NCBI GenBank assembly: GCA_963678275.1
Contig: OY782765.1
Span: forward strand, 6,696,001-6,760,000
Length of the DNA stretch: 64,000 nucleotides
Origin: G963677445 sp963678275
GTDB taxonomy: Bacteria > Bacteroidota > Ignavibacteria > Ignavibacteriales > Melioribacteraceae
Reading direction: 5' to 3'
Positions 29,072 through 38,701 of this stretch are shown piece by piece. The notes under the pieces were generated by a model. The model had not been told where the DNA came from. It did no database searches and saw only the letters and a list, made by a program, of their open reading frames with translations. Numbering within the stretch: the first letter of the stretch is position 1; every line of letters begins with the position of its first letter. A program made the translations under genes and the position numbers.

Positions 29072-29408
29072 CTTGTTCTCTTGATAACATCTGTTTTTGG
29101 ACAAATATACGTAAACAGCAATTAAGCGGCTATTAACTATTTCTTAAATAATTGTAAATTCACCGCAGAATTTGACAGCAAAGAAAATATACCGCAGACT
29201 AAAATAATTCAGGCAAAATATGAGTATACCTAAAATAAATAGAAATTATAAGCATATCGGAGTAGTAAATAAGTTAAAAAGTGACATTAGCCTAAGATAC
29301 GCTAAAAATATATATAATTAGTAAGGTGATAAAGGTACTTGCATTTAAAATCATAAAATCCTATTTAGCAATGTTGATTAAATAGAAATTATTACCATTT
29401 CGGAGTAA
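29072..29408. other. Divergent non-coding region before glgP
   Basis: About 340 very AT-rich bases between divergent genes, so it should hold both promoters. TATATATAAT near 29311 is a possible -10 for glgP, but no well-spaced -35 is found. CGGAG precedes the glgP start. Confidence 0.4.
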
Positions 29409-31976
29409 ATGATGACCAATTTCGTCGGAACTTTTAATGTATTGCCTTCTCTCCCCGATAAACTGGAGCCATTGAGGGAAATAGCATATAACCTTTACTG
29501 GACCTGGAATTATGAAGCGCGCGAGCTATTTCGCCGTCTTGATAGTAAATTGTGGGAAGAATCAAATCATAACCCGATTGTATTGCTCGGTACGATCAGT
29601 CAGGAAAGGCTGAAGCAGATTGAAAATGATTACGGATTTTTATCGCACATGAACAGGGTTTATGTTCAGTTTAACGTTTATATGCAGGAAGTTACCTGGT
29701 ATGAAAAGAAATATAATGAAAATCCCGATCCATATATTGCATATTTCAGCGCTGAATTTGGATTGACAGAATGTCTTCAGATTTACTCCGGAGGTTTGGG
29801 AGTGCTTGCGGGAGATCATATGAAATCATCAAGTGATCTCGGTATTCCTTTGGTTGGTGTAGGATTATGTTATAAGGAAGGTTATTTTCAGCAATATCTC
29901 GCCGCTGACGGCTGGCAGCAGGAGAGATATCAGCTCACCGATTTTCATAATCAGCCGATGACTCTTGTAACAGACAAGAATGGCGACGCGGTAAAATTAT
30001 CGCTGGATTTCCCCGGACGAAAAGTCTGGTTCCAGATCTGGAAAATACAGGTTGGCCGAAATCCTCTTTTCCTGCTTGATACAAATATTGAAGAGAACAA
30101 TCCCGATGATAAAAAAATAACCCGTGCTTTATACGGCGGAAATAATGAAACAAGGATTCAGCAGGAAATATTGCTTGGTATAGGGGGTATAAGAGCGCTT
30201 CATGAAATGGGGATCAAACCTTTTATCTGTCATATGAATGAAGGTCATTCAGCTTTTCTTTCGCTGGAAAGAATTCGTTATCTGATCAAAAAGCACAATA
30301 TGTCATTTGAGGAAGCAAAGACTATAGGTTTTTATTCAAACGTATTTACAACCCATACCCCCGTTCCTGCCGGAATAGATGTATTCCCCAATAATCTAAT
30401 GGAAAGTTATTTTGGCCGGTATTACCGTGAAGAGCTGAAGTTAAATGATAAAGATTTTTATCGTCTCGGTACAATAATTAAAGGTAAAGACCCGGGCGAT
30501 TTTAATATGGCTCATCTCGCCATGAACATGGCCGGTTTTGTAAACGGGGTCAGCAAACTGCATGGTGAAGTATCGAAGAAAATGTGGAAGATAGGATTTA
30601 ATGATATTCCTTTCGATGAAATACCGATAGATTATGTAACAAATGGCATTCACACCACCTCACATTGTTCCAGTGAAATGCAGGAACTGTTATCCAGGTA
30701 TCTTGGTGATAAATTCAGAATGGACCCTGATAATCCTGATAGCTGGAGTAAAATTGACGCGATACCTGATGAAGAATTGTGGAGAACCCACGAAAGAAGA
30801 AGAGAACGCCTGGTCGCTTTTGCCCGCAGACGACTGCAGAAGCAGATAATTGACCGCGGCGGTTCGCAGCAGGATATCAGCTATGCCAAAGAGATATTAA
30901 ATCCCGGCGCTCTTACAATCGGTTTTGCGAGGCGGTTCGCTACATATAAAAGAGCGACGCTTATTTTCAGGGATGTAGAACGCCTATATAGTATCCTGGC
31001 AAATCCTGATCTGCCTGTTCAGATAATTATCGCCGGTAAAGCGCATCCCCGCGATGAAGAGGGAAAAAGGCTTATTCAGGAAATAGTTGCTATAGCCAAG
31101 CAGGAACACCTGCGCAAAAGAGTAGTATTCCTCGAAAACTACGATATGAATATTGCCCGCTATATGGTGGAAGGTTGTGATATCTGGCTGAATAATCCGA
31201 GAAGACCTCTCGAAGCGAGCGGAACATCGGGGATGAAGGTAATCGCCAACGGCGGTTTGAACTTTAGTATTCTTGACGGCTGGTGGGATGAGGCATATAA
31301 CAGTTCTTACGGCTGGAAAATAGGCAGCGGTGAGGAATATGCCGATCTCGATTACCAGGATGAAGTTGAAACAAGTCAGATTTATGATACCCTTGAAAAA
31401 GAAATTGTCCCCACTTTTTATGACAGGGGAGAAGATAAACTTCCCAGGAAATGGCTGGAAATGATGAAAGCGTCCATGAAAAACCTTGGAGCTTATTTTA
31501 ATACCGACCGAATGGTTGCTCAATATACTCAAAAGTTTTATATTCAGGCTTCCGAAAAACGGAAATATCTGATGGAGAAAGACTGGAGCACAGCTATCAC
31601 TTTTACCGCCTGGAAAGAAAAGCTTCTTTCGGGCTGGAACAAAGTCAACTTCAAAAAGATTGTTTCCAATACTAATAATGATGATCTGAAAGTTGGATCA
31701 AGTTATGTGATAAACGCTCAGGTAGAACTTGGCGATCTGAAGCCTGAGGATGTTGAAGTTCAGATTTATTTTGGTAAAATTGATGACCAGGGGAAAGCTA
31801 ACACAAATTCCGCTATTACCATGGAATGTGTAGGTAATAAATCGGGAGTATATAATTACCGGGGAGAAATTGATTGTTACACAACCGGCAGCTTTGGATT
31901 TACCCTGCGAATATTACCAAAACATGAACTTCTGATTAATCCTTTTGAACTGGGAGTGATACGCTGGGCAAAATAG
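29409..31976 (+). CDS. glgP: Alpha-glucan (glycogen/maltodextrin) phosphorylase
   Basis: 855 residues of the Thermotoga/Thermus-type alpha-glucan phosphorylase family, with the N-terminal DUF3417 module (LPDKLEPLREIAYNLYWTWN) followed by the GT35 core. Visible are AEFGLTECLQIYSGGLGVLAGDH, HMNEGHSAF, IAGKAHPRDEEGK and the pyridoxal-phosphate region LEASGTSGMKVIANGGLNFS, where the lysine binds PLP. It splits alpha-1,4-glucan with phosphate to give glucose-1-phosphate in the cytoplasm. A C-terminal beta-rich segment of about 100 residues (about 750-855) is also typical. Two adjacent ATGs (29409, 29412) are possible starts. An unknown gene follows after 12 bases. Confidence 0.95.
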   Translation: MMTNFVGTFNVLPSLPDKLEPLREIAYNLYWTWNYEARELFRRLDSKLWEESNHNPIVLLGTISQERLKQIENDYGFLSHMNRVYVQFNVYMQEVTWYEKKYNENPDPYIAYFSAEFGLTECLQIYSGGLGVLAGDHMKSSSDLGIPLVGVGLCYKEGYFQQYLAADGWQQERYQLTDFHNQPMTLVTDKNGDAVKLSLDFPGRKVWFQIWKIQVGRNPLFLLDTNIEENNPDDKKITRALYGGNNETRIQQEILLGIGGIRALHEMGIKPFICHMNEGHSAFLSLERIRYLIKKHNMSFEEAKTIGFYSNVFTTHTPVPAGIDVFPNNLMESYFGRYYREELKLNDKDFYRLGTIIKGKDPGDFNMAHLAMNMAGFVNGVSKLHGEVSKKMWKIGFNDIPFDEIPIDYVTNGIHTTSHCSSEMQELLSRYLGDKFRMDPDNPDSWSKIDAIPDEELWRTHERRRERLVAFARRRLQKQIIDRGGSQQDISYAKEILNPGALTIGFARRFATYKRATLIFRDVERLYSILANPDLPVQIIIAGKAHPRDEEGKRLIQEIVAIAKQEHLRKRVVFLENYDMNIARYMVEGCDIWLNNPRRPLEASGTSGMKVIANGGLNFSILDGWWDEAYNSSYGWKIGSGEEYADLDYQDEVETSQIYDTLEKEIVPTFYDRGEDKLPRKWLEMMKASMKNLGAYFNTDRMVAQYTQKFYIQASEKRKYLMEKDWSTAITFTAWKEKLLSGWNKVNFKKIVSNTNNDDLKVGSSYVINAQVELGDLKPEDVEVQIYFGKIDDQGKANTNSAITMECVGNKSGVYNYRGEIDCYTTGSFGFTLRILPKHELLINPFELGVIRWAK

Positions 31977-31988
31977 GTTTGGTAAATT

Positions 31989-32888
31989 ATGCTGCTTGAA
32001 ACATTTGGCCGGAGAAGTAAAGATATAATTGTTTATTCTCTGAACAGATTCGACTATGACAACAATTTCTGGTACATTGATGGATCTGCTGAAGTAAAAA
32101 AACCGGAAAGAATAACATATCCTGAAGTCTGCGAGATTGTAAAATTTCCCGCGGCGAAAAAAATAGTTCTTTACCGTCTTAAAACCAATGTGAACAGGCT
32201 GAACGCGTTTACAACCAAATATGGATATTTCATAAAAATTAACGGGGTCATAGAACTGGTTTATTTTGACCCCGTATTTGCCCTGAAAGATTTGAAACAC
32301 CTCAAATTTGATCTGAATCCTGAGCAGTTCCGATTTAAAATTCAACAGGTTGGCCTTATAACCAAAGAAATGAAACAGGATGAAGTTATATTTTCAGAAG
32401 TGTACAGCACCGATATGAGGGCGATTGAAGCGAAATATCAGAATGATAAAATTTTTGTTGACGCTCTATTCGCTTTTGATGATAATTTTATTGATACACC
32501 GATTTCTGATGAAAAGCGCGATGGACCATCCCCAAAGCTTCCGGACACTACATCGGAAAAAAGTATAAGTGAAGATAAAACCGGCAGAGGGGAAAACTTC
32601 AGCAAGGTTGGAATTAATGCCGACCTTAATAATACCGGTATAAGGGAGGAAAAAATAAAAGTTCTGAAAAATGCCCTGGGGCTTGGAAATTCTGATTCAG
32701 AAGCCGCCGCGCAAAAATTCAGACTGAAAGCGGAAACATCTGTCAGAGAATCGACTGAAGAGAGAGAGGATAAAAAAGAGAAAAAAACTCTCTTCGACCT
32801 GTTCCGTGAAGCTTCCTCCAACAAAAAATCAAATTATAAAGAAGAAAAACAATCGGTTATTTTAAAACTGACAGATAGCAAAGAATAA
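31989..32888 (+). CDS. Hypothetical protein co-transcribed with glgP
   Basis: 299 residues, family not recognised. The first ~165 residues look like a folded alpha/beta domain (LLETFGRRSKDIIVYSLNRF, IVLYRLKTNVNRLNAF, IKINGVIELVYFDPVFAL). The remaining ~135 are highly charged and low in hydrophobics (many K, E, S), likely disordered, with a helical piece REDKKEKKTLFDLFREAS. No signal peptide or membrane helix. It begins 12 bases after the glgP stop, so it is very likely in the same transcript. A role in glycogen metabolism would be inference from position alone. Confidence 0.65.
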   Translation: MLLETFGRRSKDIIVYSLNRFDYDNNFWYIDGSAEVKKPERITYPEVCEIVKFPAAKKIVLYRLKTNVNRLNAFTTKYGYFIKINGVIELVYFDPVFALKDLKHLKFDLNPEQFRFKIQQVGLITKEMKQDEVIFSEVYSTDMRAIEAKYQNDKIFVDALFAFDDNFIDTPISDEKRDGPSPKLPDTTSEKSISEDKTGRGENFSKVGINADLNNTGIREEKIKVLKNALGLGNSDSEAAAQKFRLKAETSVRESTEEREDKKEKKTLFDLFREASSNKKSNYKEEKQSVILKLTDSKE

Positions 32889-33090
32889 AGATAATGATTT
32901 CTTAATGTGAGTTGTATCATTCAGGATTTATTCCCGGTTTTAAAAATTTATTTTTTATACAAAATTGCTTAACTTACAGTTTGGTTTTTTTAACCATTTG
33001 AAGTTTATTAAAAGTGAAAGTCTGGATTTTTATTAGACTTTGGTTGCGGAACTGCATCCATTTTACAATATTAACAATGGGTATTATTAC

Positions 33091-34434
33091 ATGGAAATTA
33101 TTAACAAAATTGAGTCCAAATCTGCCAAAATAGGTATTATTGGTTTAGGTTATGTTGGTCTGCCTCTGGGTCTGGAATTTTCGAAGAAAGAATTTAATGT
33201 TCTTGGTTTTGATCTTGATAAGAAAAAAGTTGATGCGCTGACAGCCGGTAAAAGCTATATTAAACATATTCCATCAGATGTAATTAAATCAAATGTTGAG
33301 AGTGGTTATTTTAAGGCAACCACAGACTTTTCGAGATTACCTGAGATGGATGCTGTTTTAATATGTGTGCCGACACCCCTTGATGAACATCGCGAGCCTG
33401 ATATGTCATATGTAGTCAGCACCGCGGAAGTAATCGCAAAATATCTGCGCCCCGGACAGATTGTCGCTCTTGAATCGACAACATATCCCGGAACTACCGA
33501 CGAAATTCTTCTGCCGATGTTTGAAAACTCCAAAAGCGAGCATATGGTCGCCACCGGAAAAAGCTCATTTAAAGCGGGAGAGGATTTTTATCTCGCCTTC
33601 AGTCCTGAAAGAGAAGACCCGAACAACCCCGATTTTTCAACCTCCACCATACCAAAAGTGGTTGGCGGTGTAACTCCGGACTGCGTAAAAGTAGCGACAA
33701 AACTTTATGACCAGGTGATTGTAAAGACAGTGCCTGTCAGCTCGACAAGAGCTGCCGAAGCAACCAAATTACTTGAAAATATCTACCGTTCAATAAATAT
33801 TGCCCTGGTTAATGAGCTTAAAATGGTATTCGATAAAATGGATATCGATATTTGGGAAGTAATTGAAGCCGCGAAGACAAAACCATTTGGTTATCATCCC
33901 TTCTATCCCGGTCCCGGTCTTGGCGGGCACTGTATTCCTATCGATCCTTTTTATTTAACCTGGAAAGCCAGGGAATATGATATCCATACAAGGTTTATCG
34001 AGCTCGCTGGTGAAATAAATACATTCCAGCCCTATTATGTAATTGAAAGAGCGCTGGAAGGATTGAATACACAGAAAAAAACACTTAACGGCGCGAAAGT
34101 ATTACTCCTCGGCGCCGCTTATAAAAAGAATATAGATGATATGAGGGAATCCCCCTCACTCAAGCTTATTGAATTGCTTCGTCTTAAAGGAGCCGAAGTT
34201 GATTACAATGATCCTTTCGTTCCCAAGTTACCCGCAACAAGGAAATATATGTACTCAATGGAATCGGTTGAATTAACTGCTGAAAATATCAGTTCTTACG
34301 ATATAGTTCTGTTAAGCACCGATCATGATGATTATGATTACAAGCTTATTGAAGAGCATGCTTCCTTGATTCTGGATACAAGAAACGCGTTCAAAAAGCA
34401 TGGTATTGAGAGCGAAAAAATAATTAAGGCATAA
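33091..34434 (+). CDS. wbpA: UDP-N-acetyl-D-glucosamine 6-dehydrogenase (WbpA)
   Basis: 447 residues. NAD-dependent oxidation of C6 of UDP-GlcNAc to UDP-GlcNAcA, first step towards UDP-ManNAc(3NAc)A. The Rossmann motif IGIIGLGYVGLPLG is at the N-terminus, the WbpA-type segment CVPTPLDEHREPDMSYVVST follows, and the catalytic cysteine is in GPGLGGHCIPIDPFYL. ATG 33091 is preferred to 33040 because residues before MEIINKIES match nothing in the family. It is the first gene of the polysaccharide operon. Its stop overlaps the next start as TAATG. Confidence 0.92.
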   Translation: MEIINKIESKSAKIGIIGLGYVGLPLGLEFSKKEFNVLGFDLDKKKVDALTAGKSYIKHIPSDVIKSNVESGYFKATTDFSRLPEMDAVLICVPTPLDEHREPDMSYVVSTAEVIAKYLRPGQIVALESTTYPGTTDEILLPMFENSKSEHMVATGKSSFKAGEDFYLAFSPEREDPNNPDFSTSTIPKVVGGVTPDCVKVATKLYDQVIVKTVPVSSTRAAEATKLLENIYRSINIALVNELKMVFDKMDIDIWEVIEAAKTKPFGYHPFYPGPGLGGHCIPIDPFYLTWKAREYDIHTRFIELAGEINTFQPYYVIERALEGLNTQKKTLNGAKVLLLGAAYKKNIDDMRESPSLKLIELLRLKGAEVDYNDPFVPKLPATRKYMYSMESVELTAENISSYDIVLLSTDHDDYDYKLIEEHASLILDTRNAFKKHGIESEKIIKA

Positions 34435-35405
34435 TGAGCAGAATACGATTTTTGGTGACAGGCGGAGCCGGCTTCATCGGCTCCAACATTGTCGCCAGGT
34501 TGCTTAATCTCGGATACGATGTCAGAGTTGTAGATAATTTTTCCACCGGTAAAAGGGAAAATCTCTCCCCGGTAATTGATGATATTGAACTGATTGAAGG
34601 TGATATCCGCAGCCTGAATATAGCTGAGAAAGCTGTAAAGGGGATTGATATTATCATTCACCAGGCAGCGCTACCTTCTGTGCCGCGGTCAATTGCCGAC
34701 CCGATTACTACCAATGAAGTGAACGTGGGCGGAACGATCAACATTTTGGAAGCTGCCGTGAAAAATAAGGCGAGGAAGTTTGTAATGGCTTCCTCATCCT
34801 CAATATACGGCGATAATCCCGATCTTCCCAGAATTGAAACCATGCCTCCTAATCCGGCCTCTCCTTATGCGGTCTCAAAGATGGCCGCGGAAAAATATTG
34901 CGAGGTTTATTCACAATTATATGGGCTGGAAACAATTACCTTAAGGTACTTTAATGTTTTTGGACCGAATCAGGACCCCACTTCAGAATATTCGGCGGTA
35001 ATTCCGAGGTTTATTTATTCCGCGATAAAAAATATTTCTCCTGTTATTTACGGAGATGGAAAACAATCCCGCGATTTTGTTTTTGTTGATAATGTGGTTG
35101 AGGCAAATATCCGGGCATCTTTTGCCGACGGCATATCGGGCATAGTGCTGAATTGCGCGGGTCATGAACAAATAACAATAAACCGGGTTGTTGAACTAAT
35201 TTCCGATTACCTTGGCAAAACGATTTCTCCAATATATAAAAATCCCAGACCGGGTGATGTTAAACATTCATTCGCTTCAATCCGGGCGGCGCGCGATATT
35301 ATCGGTTATCAACCCGAGACAGATTTTAAAGCAGGTCTGGAAAAAACAATTAAATATTTTATCGATCTGATAGAAAATGATTCACTAATAAATATTTCCG
35401 GGTAG
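34434..35405 (+). CDS. wbpP: UDP-N-acetylglucosamine 4-epimerase (WbpP-like)
   Basis: 323 residues, extended short-chain dehydrogenase fold with NAD motif TGGAGFIGSN and catalytic S/YxxxK (ASSSSIYGDN and SPYAVSKMAAEK). The stretches SVPRSIADPITTN and LRYFNVFGPNQDPTSEYSAVIP are those of WbpP-type epimerases, which prefer N-acetylated UDP-hexoses and interconvert UDP-GlcNAc and UDP-GalNAc (or the uronates). The one-base overlap with wbpA indicates translational coupling. A dehydratase or uronate epimerase of the same fold is a less likely alternative. Confidence 0.85.
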   Translation: MSRIRFLVTGGAGFIGSNIVARLLNLGYDVRVVDNFSTGKRENLSPVIDDIELIEGDIRSLNIAEKAVKGIDIIIHQAALPSVPRSIADPITTNEVNVGGTINILEAAVKNKARKFVMASSSSIYGDNPDLPRIETMPPNPASPYAVSKMAAEKYCEVYSQLYGLETITLRYFNVFGPNQDPTSEYSAVIPRFIYSAIKNISPVIYGDGKQSRDFVFVDNVVEANIRASFADGISGIVLNCAGHEQITINRVVELISDYLGKTISPIYKNPRPGDVKHSFASIRAARDIIGYQPETDFKAGLEKTIKYFIDLIENDSLINISG

Positions 35406-35421
35406 AAAAGAGCGGATAATT

Positions 35422-36429
35422 ATGAACGCTGGAATATCGGTTATTAAATATCACCTGCCTGAAAATGAAGTTCGGAATGAAGAGCTGGCCAGGGAAAATC
35501 CTGACTGGAACATGCCCAAAATAGAGACGAAAGCAGGGGTATACAGCAGACGGGTTTCGGGCCCCGATGAAACCGCTCTCGACCTTGCCTGCAAAGCCTG
35601 TGAAGAACTATTTAGCAACGGCTCAGATCCTGATGAAATAGATGGTATTATATTTTGCACCCAGAGTCCTGATTATATAATGCCCTCCAACGCGTTTTTA
35701 TTACATAACAGATTCAATTTCAGAAATAATATTTTAGCTTATGATTACAATTTAGCATGCTCCGGATATATATATGGATTAGCGATGGCCTCTTCATTTA
35801 TATCGGCAGGACTCGCGCGAAAGATACTATTGGTTAACGCGGACACATATTCAAAATATATTAACAACAGAGACCGTTCGGCAAGAGTTGTTTTTGGCGA
35901 TGGAGCTGCTGTTTCGATTATTTCCGCTGATTCCTCATCGGGGAAGATAATTGATTTTGAATTTGAAACTATTGGCAGCGGACATGATAAATTTATGATA
36001 CCCGCGGGTGGAATCAGAAACCCCAAAAATGAAAAAACCTCGGTAATTTATAAAGACAGAAATAATAACTACCGCTCAGATAATGATATATTGATGGATG
36101 GTTACGCGATATGGAATTTTGTAAATAATGATGTGCCGCCGGTTGTAAGAAGATTATTAAAGAAAAATTCTCTTACAACCGAAGACATAGACCTTTATAT
36201 TTTTCATCAGGCCAGTAAGCTGACACTTGATTCACTTACAAGTTCTCTTGGTCTCCCGGATGAAAAAGTATACAGAAATATTGACCATCTCGGAAATACT
36301 GTGTCGGCTTCGGTTCCAATCGCGCTGGCCGACGTGATTGGGATGCCGGGAATTAAAAAAAACAGCAAAGTTCTGCTGGCCGGATTTGGCGTTGGTCTTT
36401 CTATAGGAACAGCGCTGCTTCAGTTTTAG
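35422..36429 (+). CDS. 3-oxoacyl-ACP synthase III-like condensing enzyme
   Basis: 335 residues of the KAS III (FabH) family with the complete catalytic triad C113 (YNLACSGYIYGL), H262 (IFHQASKLTL) and N292 (LGNTVSAS). FabH normally joins acetyl-CoA with malonyl-ACP, but this gene sits inside a nucleotide-sugar operon, 16 bases after the epimerase and next to pseB. KAS III homologues occur in other polysaccharide loci, where they are thought to make or transfer an acyl group that decorates a sugar. An acyl-carrier or acyltransferase partner is not seen nearby. Fatty acid initiation by a genome-wide FabH cannot be excluded. Confidence 0.85.
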   Translation: MNAGISVIKYHLPENEVRNEELARENPDWNMPKIETKAGVYSRRVSGPDETALDLACKACEELFSNGSDPDEIDGIIFCTQSPDYIMPSNAFLLHNRFNFRNNILAYDYNLACSGYIYGLAMASSFISAGLARKILLVNADTYSKYINNRDRSARVVFGDGAAVSIISADSSSGKIIDFEFETIGSGHDKFMIPAGGIRNPKNEKTSVIYKDRNNNYRSDNDILMDGYAIWNFVNNDVPPVVRRLLKKNSLTTEDIDLYIFHQASKLTLDSLTSSLGLPDEKVYRNIDHLGNTVSASVPIALADVIGMPGIKKNSKVLLAGFGVGLSIGTALLQF

Positions 36430-36472
36430 GATGAAATTAGTTTTGACAGATAAATTTAAACAGGAATATAGA

Positions 36473-37495
36473 ATGTTTACAAATCAGACAATTTTAGTAA
36501 CCGGTGGAACCGGATCGTTCGGGAAAAAGCTCATTACCACTGTACTGGAAAAATATGAGCCAAAAAAAATCATTATCTACAGCCGTGATGAATTAAAACA
36601 ATTCGAGATGCAGAACAGTCCCTATTTCAGGCAGTATTCCGATATTCTCGAATATACAATTGGTGATGTGAGAGATCAGTACAGGCTGATAAGAGCGATG
36701 GAAGATGTCGACACGGTTATTCATGCCGCCGCTCTTAAGCAGGTTCCCGCTTGTGAATATAATCCTTTTGAAGCTGTTCAGACCAATATTATCGGCGGTC
36801 AGAATGTAATAAACGCCTCTATCGAGCAGGGAGTAAGCAAGGTAATAGCGCTCAGCACCGATAAAGCCGCCGCGCCTATCAATCTTTATGGCGCCACAAA
36901 ACTCGCCTCCGATAAATTATTTATCGCGGCTAATAACTACAAAGGAAAAAAAGAGATCAAGTTTTCGGTTGTTCGTTATGGAAATGTTATGGGCAGCCGC
37001 GGCTCAGTCATTCCTTTTTTCATGAAAAAAAGAGATGAAAAGGTAATTCCTGTCACAGACGAAAGAATGACCCGTTTTAATATTACACTTCAGCAGGGTG
37101 TCGATTTTGTGCTTAAATGTTTCACCCTTATGTGGGGAGGTGAATTGTTTGTTCCGAAGATTCCTTCCTATAAAATTAATGATGTGGTTCAGGCAGTGGC
37201 CCCCGATTGTGAAGTGAAATATATAGGCATCCGGCCTGGTGAGAAAGTTCATGAAGAAATGATTACCGGACCTGACGCGGTAAATACTATAGAGTTTGAA
37301 GATTATTTTGTTATTCTTCCTTCCACTCCCTTATGGGATGAAGAGAAATTCAGAAAAGAAAGTTATAATAAACCGGGTAAAAAATGTGAACTTGGTTTTA
37401 GTTATGACAGCGGAACAAACCCTGAATTCTTATCGGTGGAAGAACTGAAAAAATTAATCGAAGAAAATTTGATGACAGATCCGTTTCTTAAATAA
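36473..37495 (+). CDS. pseB: UDP-N-acetylglucosamine 4,6-dehydratase (PseB-like)
   Basis: 340 residues. Short-chain dehydrogenase fold with TGGTGSFGKKL at the NAD site, the PseB/FlaA1-type active site ALSTDKAAAPINLYGATKLASDK (T-D-K and YxxxK), and the C-terminal GIRPGEKVHEEMI. It makes UDP-2-acetamido-2,6-dideoxy-beta-L-arabino-hexos-4-ulose, the first pseudaminic acid precursor. No PseC, PseF, PseG, PseH or PseI is adjacent, so the product may instead feed another 6-deoxy amino sugar. ATG 36473 matches family N-termini (MFTNQTILVTGG); an upstream ATG at 36431 is also in frame. Confidence 0.87.
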   Translation: MFTNQTILVTGGTGSFGKKLITTVLEKYEPKKIIIYSRDELKQFEMQNSPYFRQYSDILEYTIGDVRDQYRLIRAMEDVDTVIHAAALKQVPACEYNPFEAVQTNIIGGQNVINASIEQGVSKVIALSTDKAAAPINLYGATKLASDKLFIAANNYKGKKEIKFSVVRYGNVMGSRGSVIPFFMKKRDEKVIPVTDERMTRFNITLQQGVDFVLKCFTLMWGGELFVPKIPSYKINDVVQAVAPDCEVKYIGIRPGEKVHEEMITGPDAVNTIEFEDYFVILPSTPLWDEEKFRKESYNKPGKKCELGFSYDSGTNPEFLSVEELKKLIEENLMTDPFLK

Positions 37496-37687
37496 TTTTT
37501 TGTTTTTATAAGGTAATATTACTGAGATAATACTATACTATCGCAGGTTTTCATGTTATAAAACAAAGATAAATTTAAGTATGTTTTTTATATTTCAGTA
37601 GTACCGGAATTTATTTAACAGTAAGAATTATATAGTTACAGAGATGATATATTTAAAAGTTTTTTTAACATTAACCGGGAAAAAATG

Positions 37688-38674
37688 ATGGAAAGAATTA
37701 AAGTTGGAATAATTGGTTGCGGTCGTTGGGGATTTAATCATGTGAGAACAGCTCATAAGCTGGTTAAAGAAGAAAATATTGTAGTATGTGATTTTAACCC
37801 GGCATCTGAAGAGAAAGTAAGGACTTTGTCGGACACAATTAAATTTACTACAAATGTTGATGATGTATTAAAAGATGATGACATCAACGCCGTGATAGTG
37901 GCGACACCTGCCGAAACTCATTACCAGGTTACCAAAGACGCTCTGGAAGCGGGGAAAAATGTTCTTGTCGAAAAACCAATCACTCTTTATTCGGGCGAAA
38001 CAAAAGAACTGATTGAAATCGCCGAAAAAGGGAACCTGAAACTTATGGTGGGCCATGTATTGTTATATCATCCGGCCGTGAAAAAAATTAAAGAATGTAT
38101 TGATAACGGAAAAATAGGCAACCTTCAGTATATCTACAGCAACCGTGTAAATCTCGGTGCGCTGAGAACAGAAGAAAATATACTCTGGAGTTTCGCGCCA
38201 CATGATATATCAATTATCCAGTATCTGACCGAAAGTTTCCCGAATGAAGTTCACGCGCATGGAGCAATCATTCTGCAGAGCAATATTGAAGACACTACAC
38301 TTACTTACCTGAACTATCCGGGTAATGTAAACGCTCATATTTATGTAAGCTGGCTCCATCCCTTCAAAGAGCAGAGACTTATTGTGGTGGGAAGCAAAGG
38401 AATGTTCGTTTTTGAAGATACATTAAAAACTGAAAAACTGAAATATTTCCCGAAAGGGTTTAAAAATATAAATGGCACCTTCGAAAAATTTGATGGTGAC
38501 TATGAAGTAGTTGAATTTGAAACAAAGATGCCATTAAATGAAGAGCAGATGCATTTTTATAATTCAATAATAAATGATACGAAACCTTTGACTGACGGCC
38601 GTCACGCGATGGAAGTTCTCAGGATTCTCGAAATGGCACAGGAAAAGCTGCCTTCAGCCAAATTAAATGTTTAA
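37688..38674 (+). CDS. wbpB: UDP-GlcNAcA 3-dehydrogenase (WbpB, Gfo/Idh/MocA family)
   Basis: 328 residues. The Rossmann N-terminus VGIIGCGRWGFNHVR and the EKPITL motif mark the Gfo/Idh/MocA family. The order with wbpD and wbpE and the substrate-binding half (RVNLGALRTEENILWSFAPHDISI) mark WbpB. It oxidises C3 of UDP-GlcNAcA. In Pseudomonas the NADH is recycled internally with 2-oxoglutarate, coupled to the WbpE transaminase. A 190-base gap separates it from pseB, so a separate promoter is possible. Confidence 0.92.
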   Translation: MERIKVGIIGCGRWGFNHVRTAHKLVKEENIVVCDFNPASEEKVRTLSDTIKFTTNVDDVLKDDDINAVIVATPAETHYQVTKDALEAGKNVLVEKPITLYSGETKELIEIAEKGNLKLMVGHVLLYHPAVKKIKECIDNGKIGNLQYIYSNRVNLGALRTEENILWSFAPHDISIIQYLTESFPNEVHAHGAIILQSNIEDTTLTYLNYPGNVNAHIYVSWLHPFKEQRLIVVGSKGMFVFEDTLKTEKLKYFPKGFKNINGTFEKFDGDYEVVEFETKMPLNEEQMHFYNSIINDTKPLTDGRHAMEVLRILEMAQEKLPSAKLNV

Positions 38675-38701
38675 TAATAAAGCAAGAACTATGGAGCAAC
38701 A

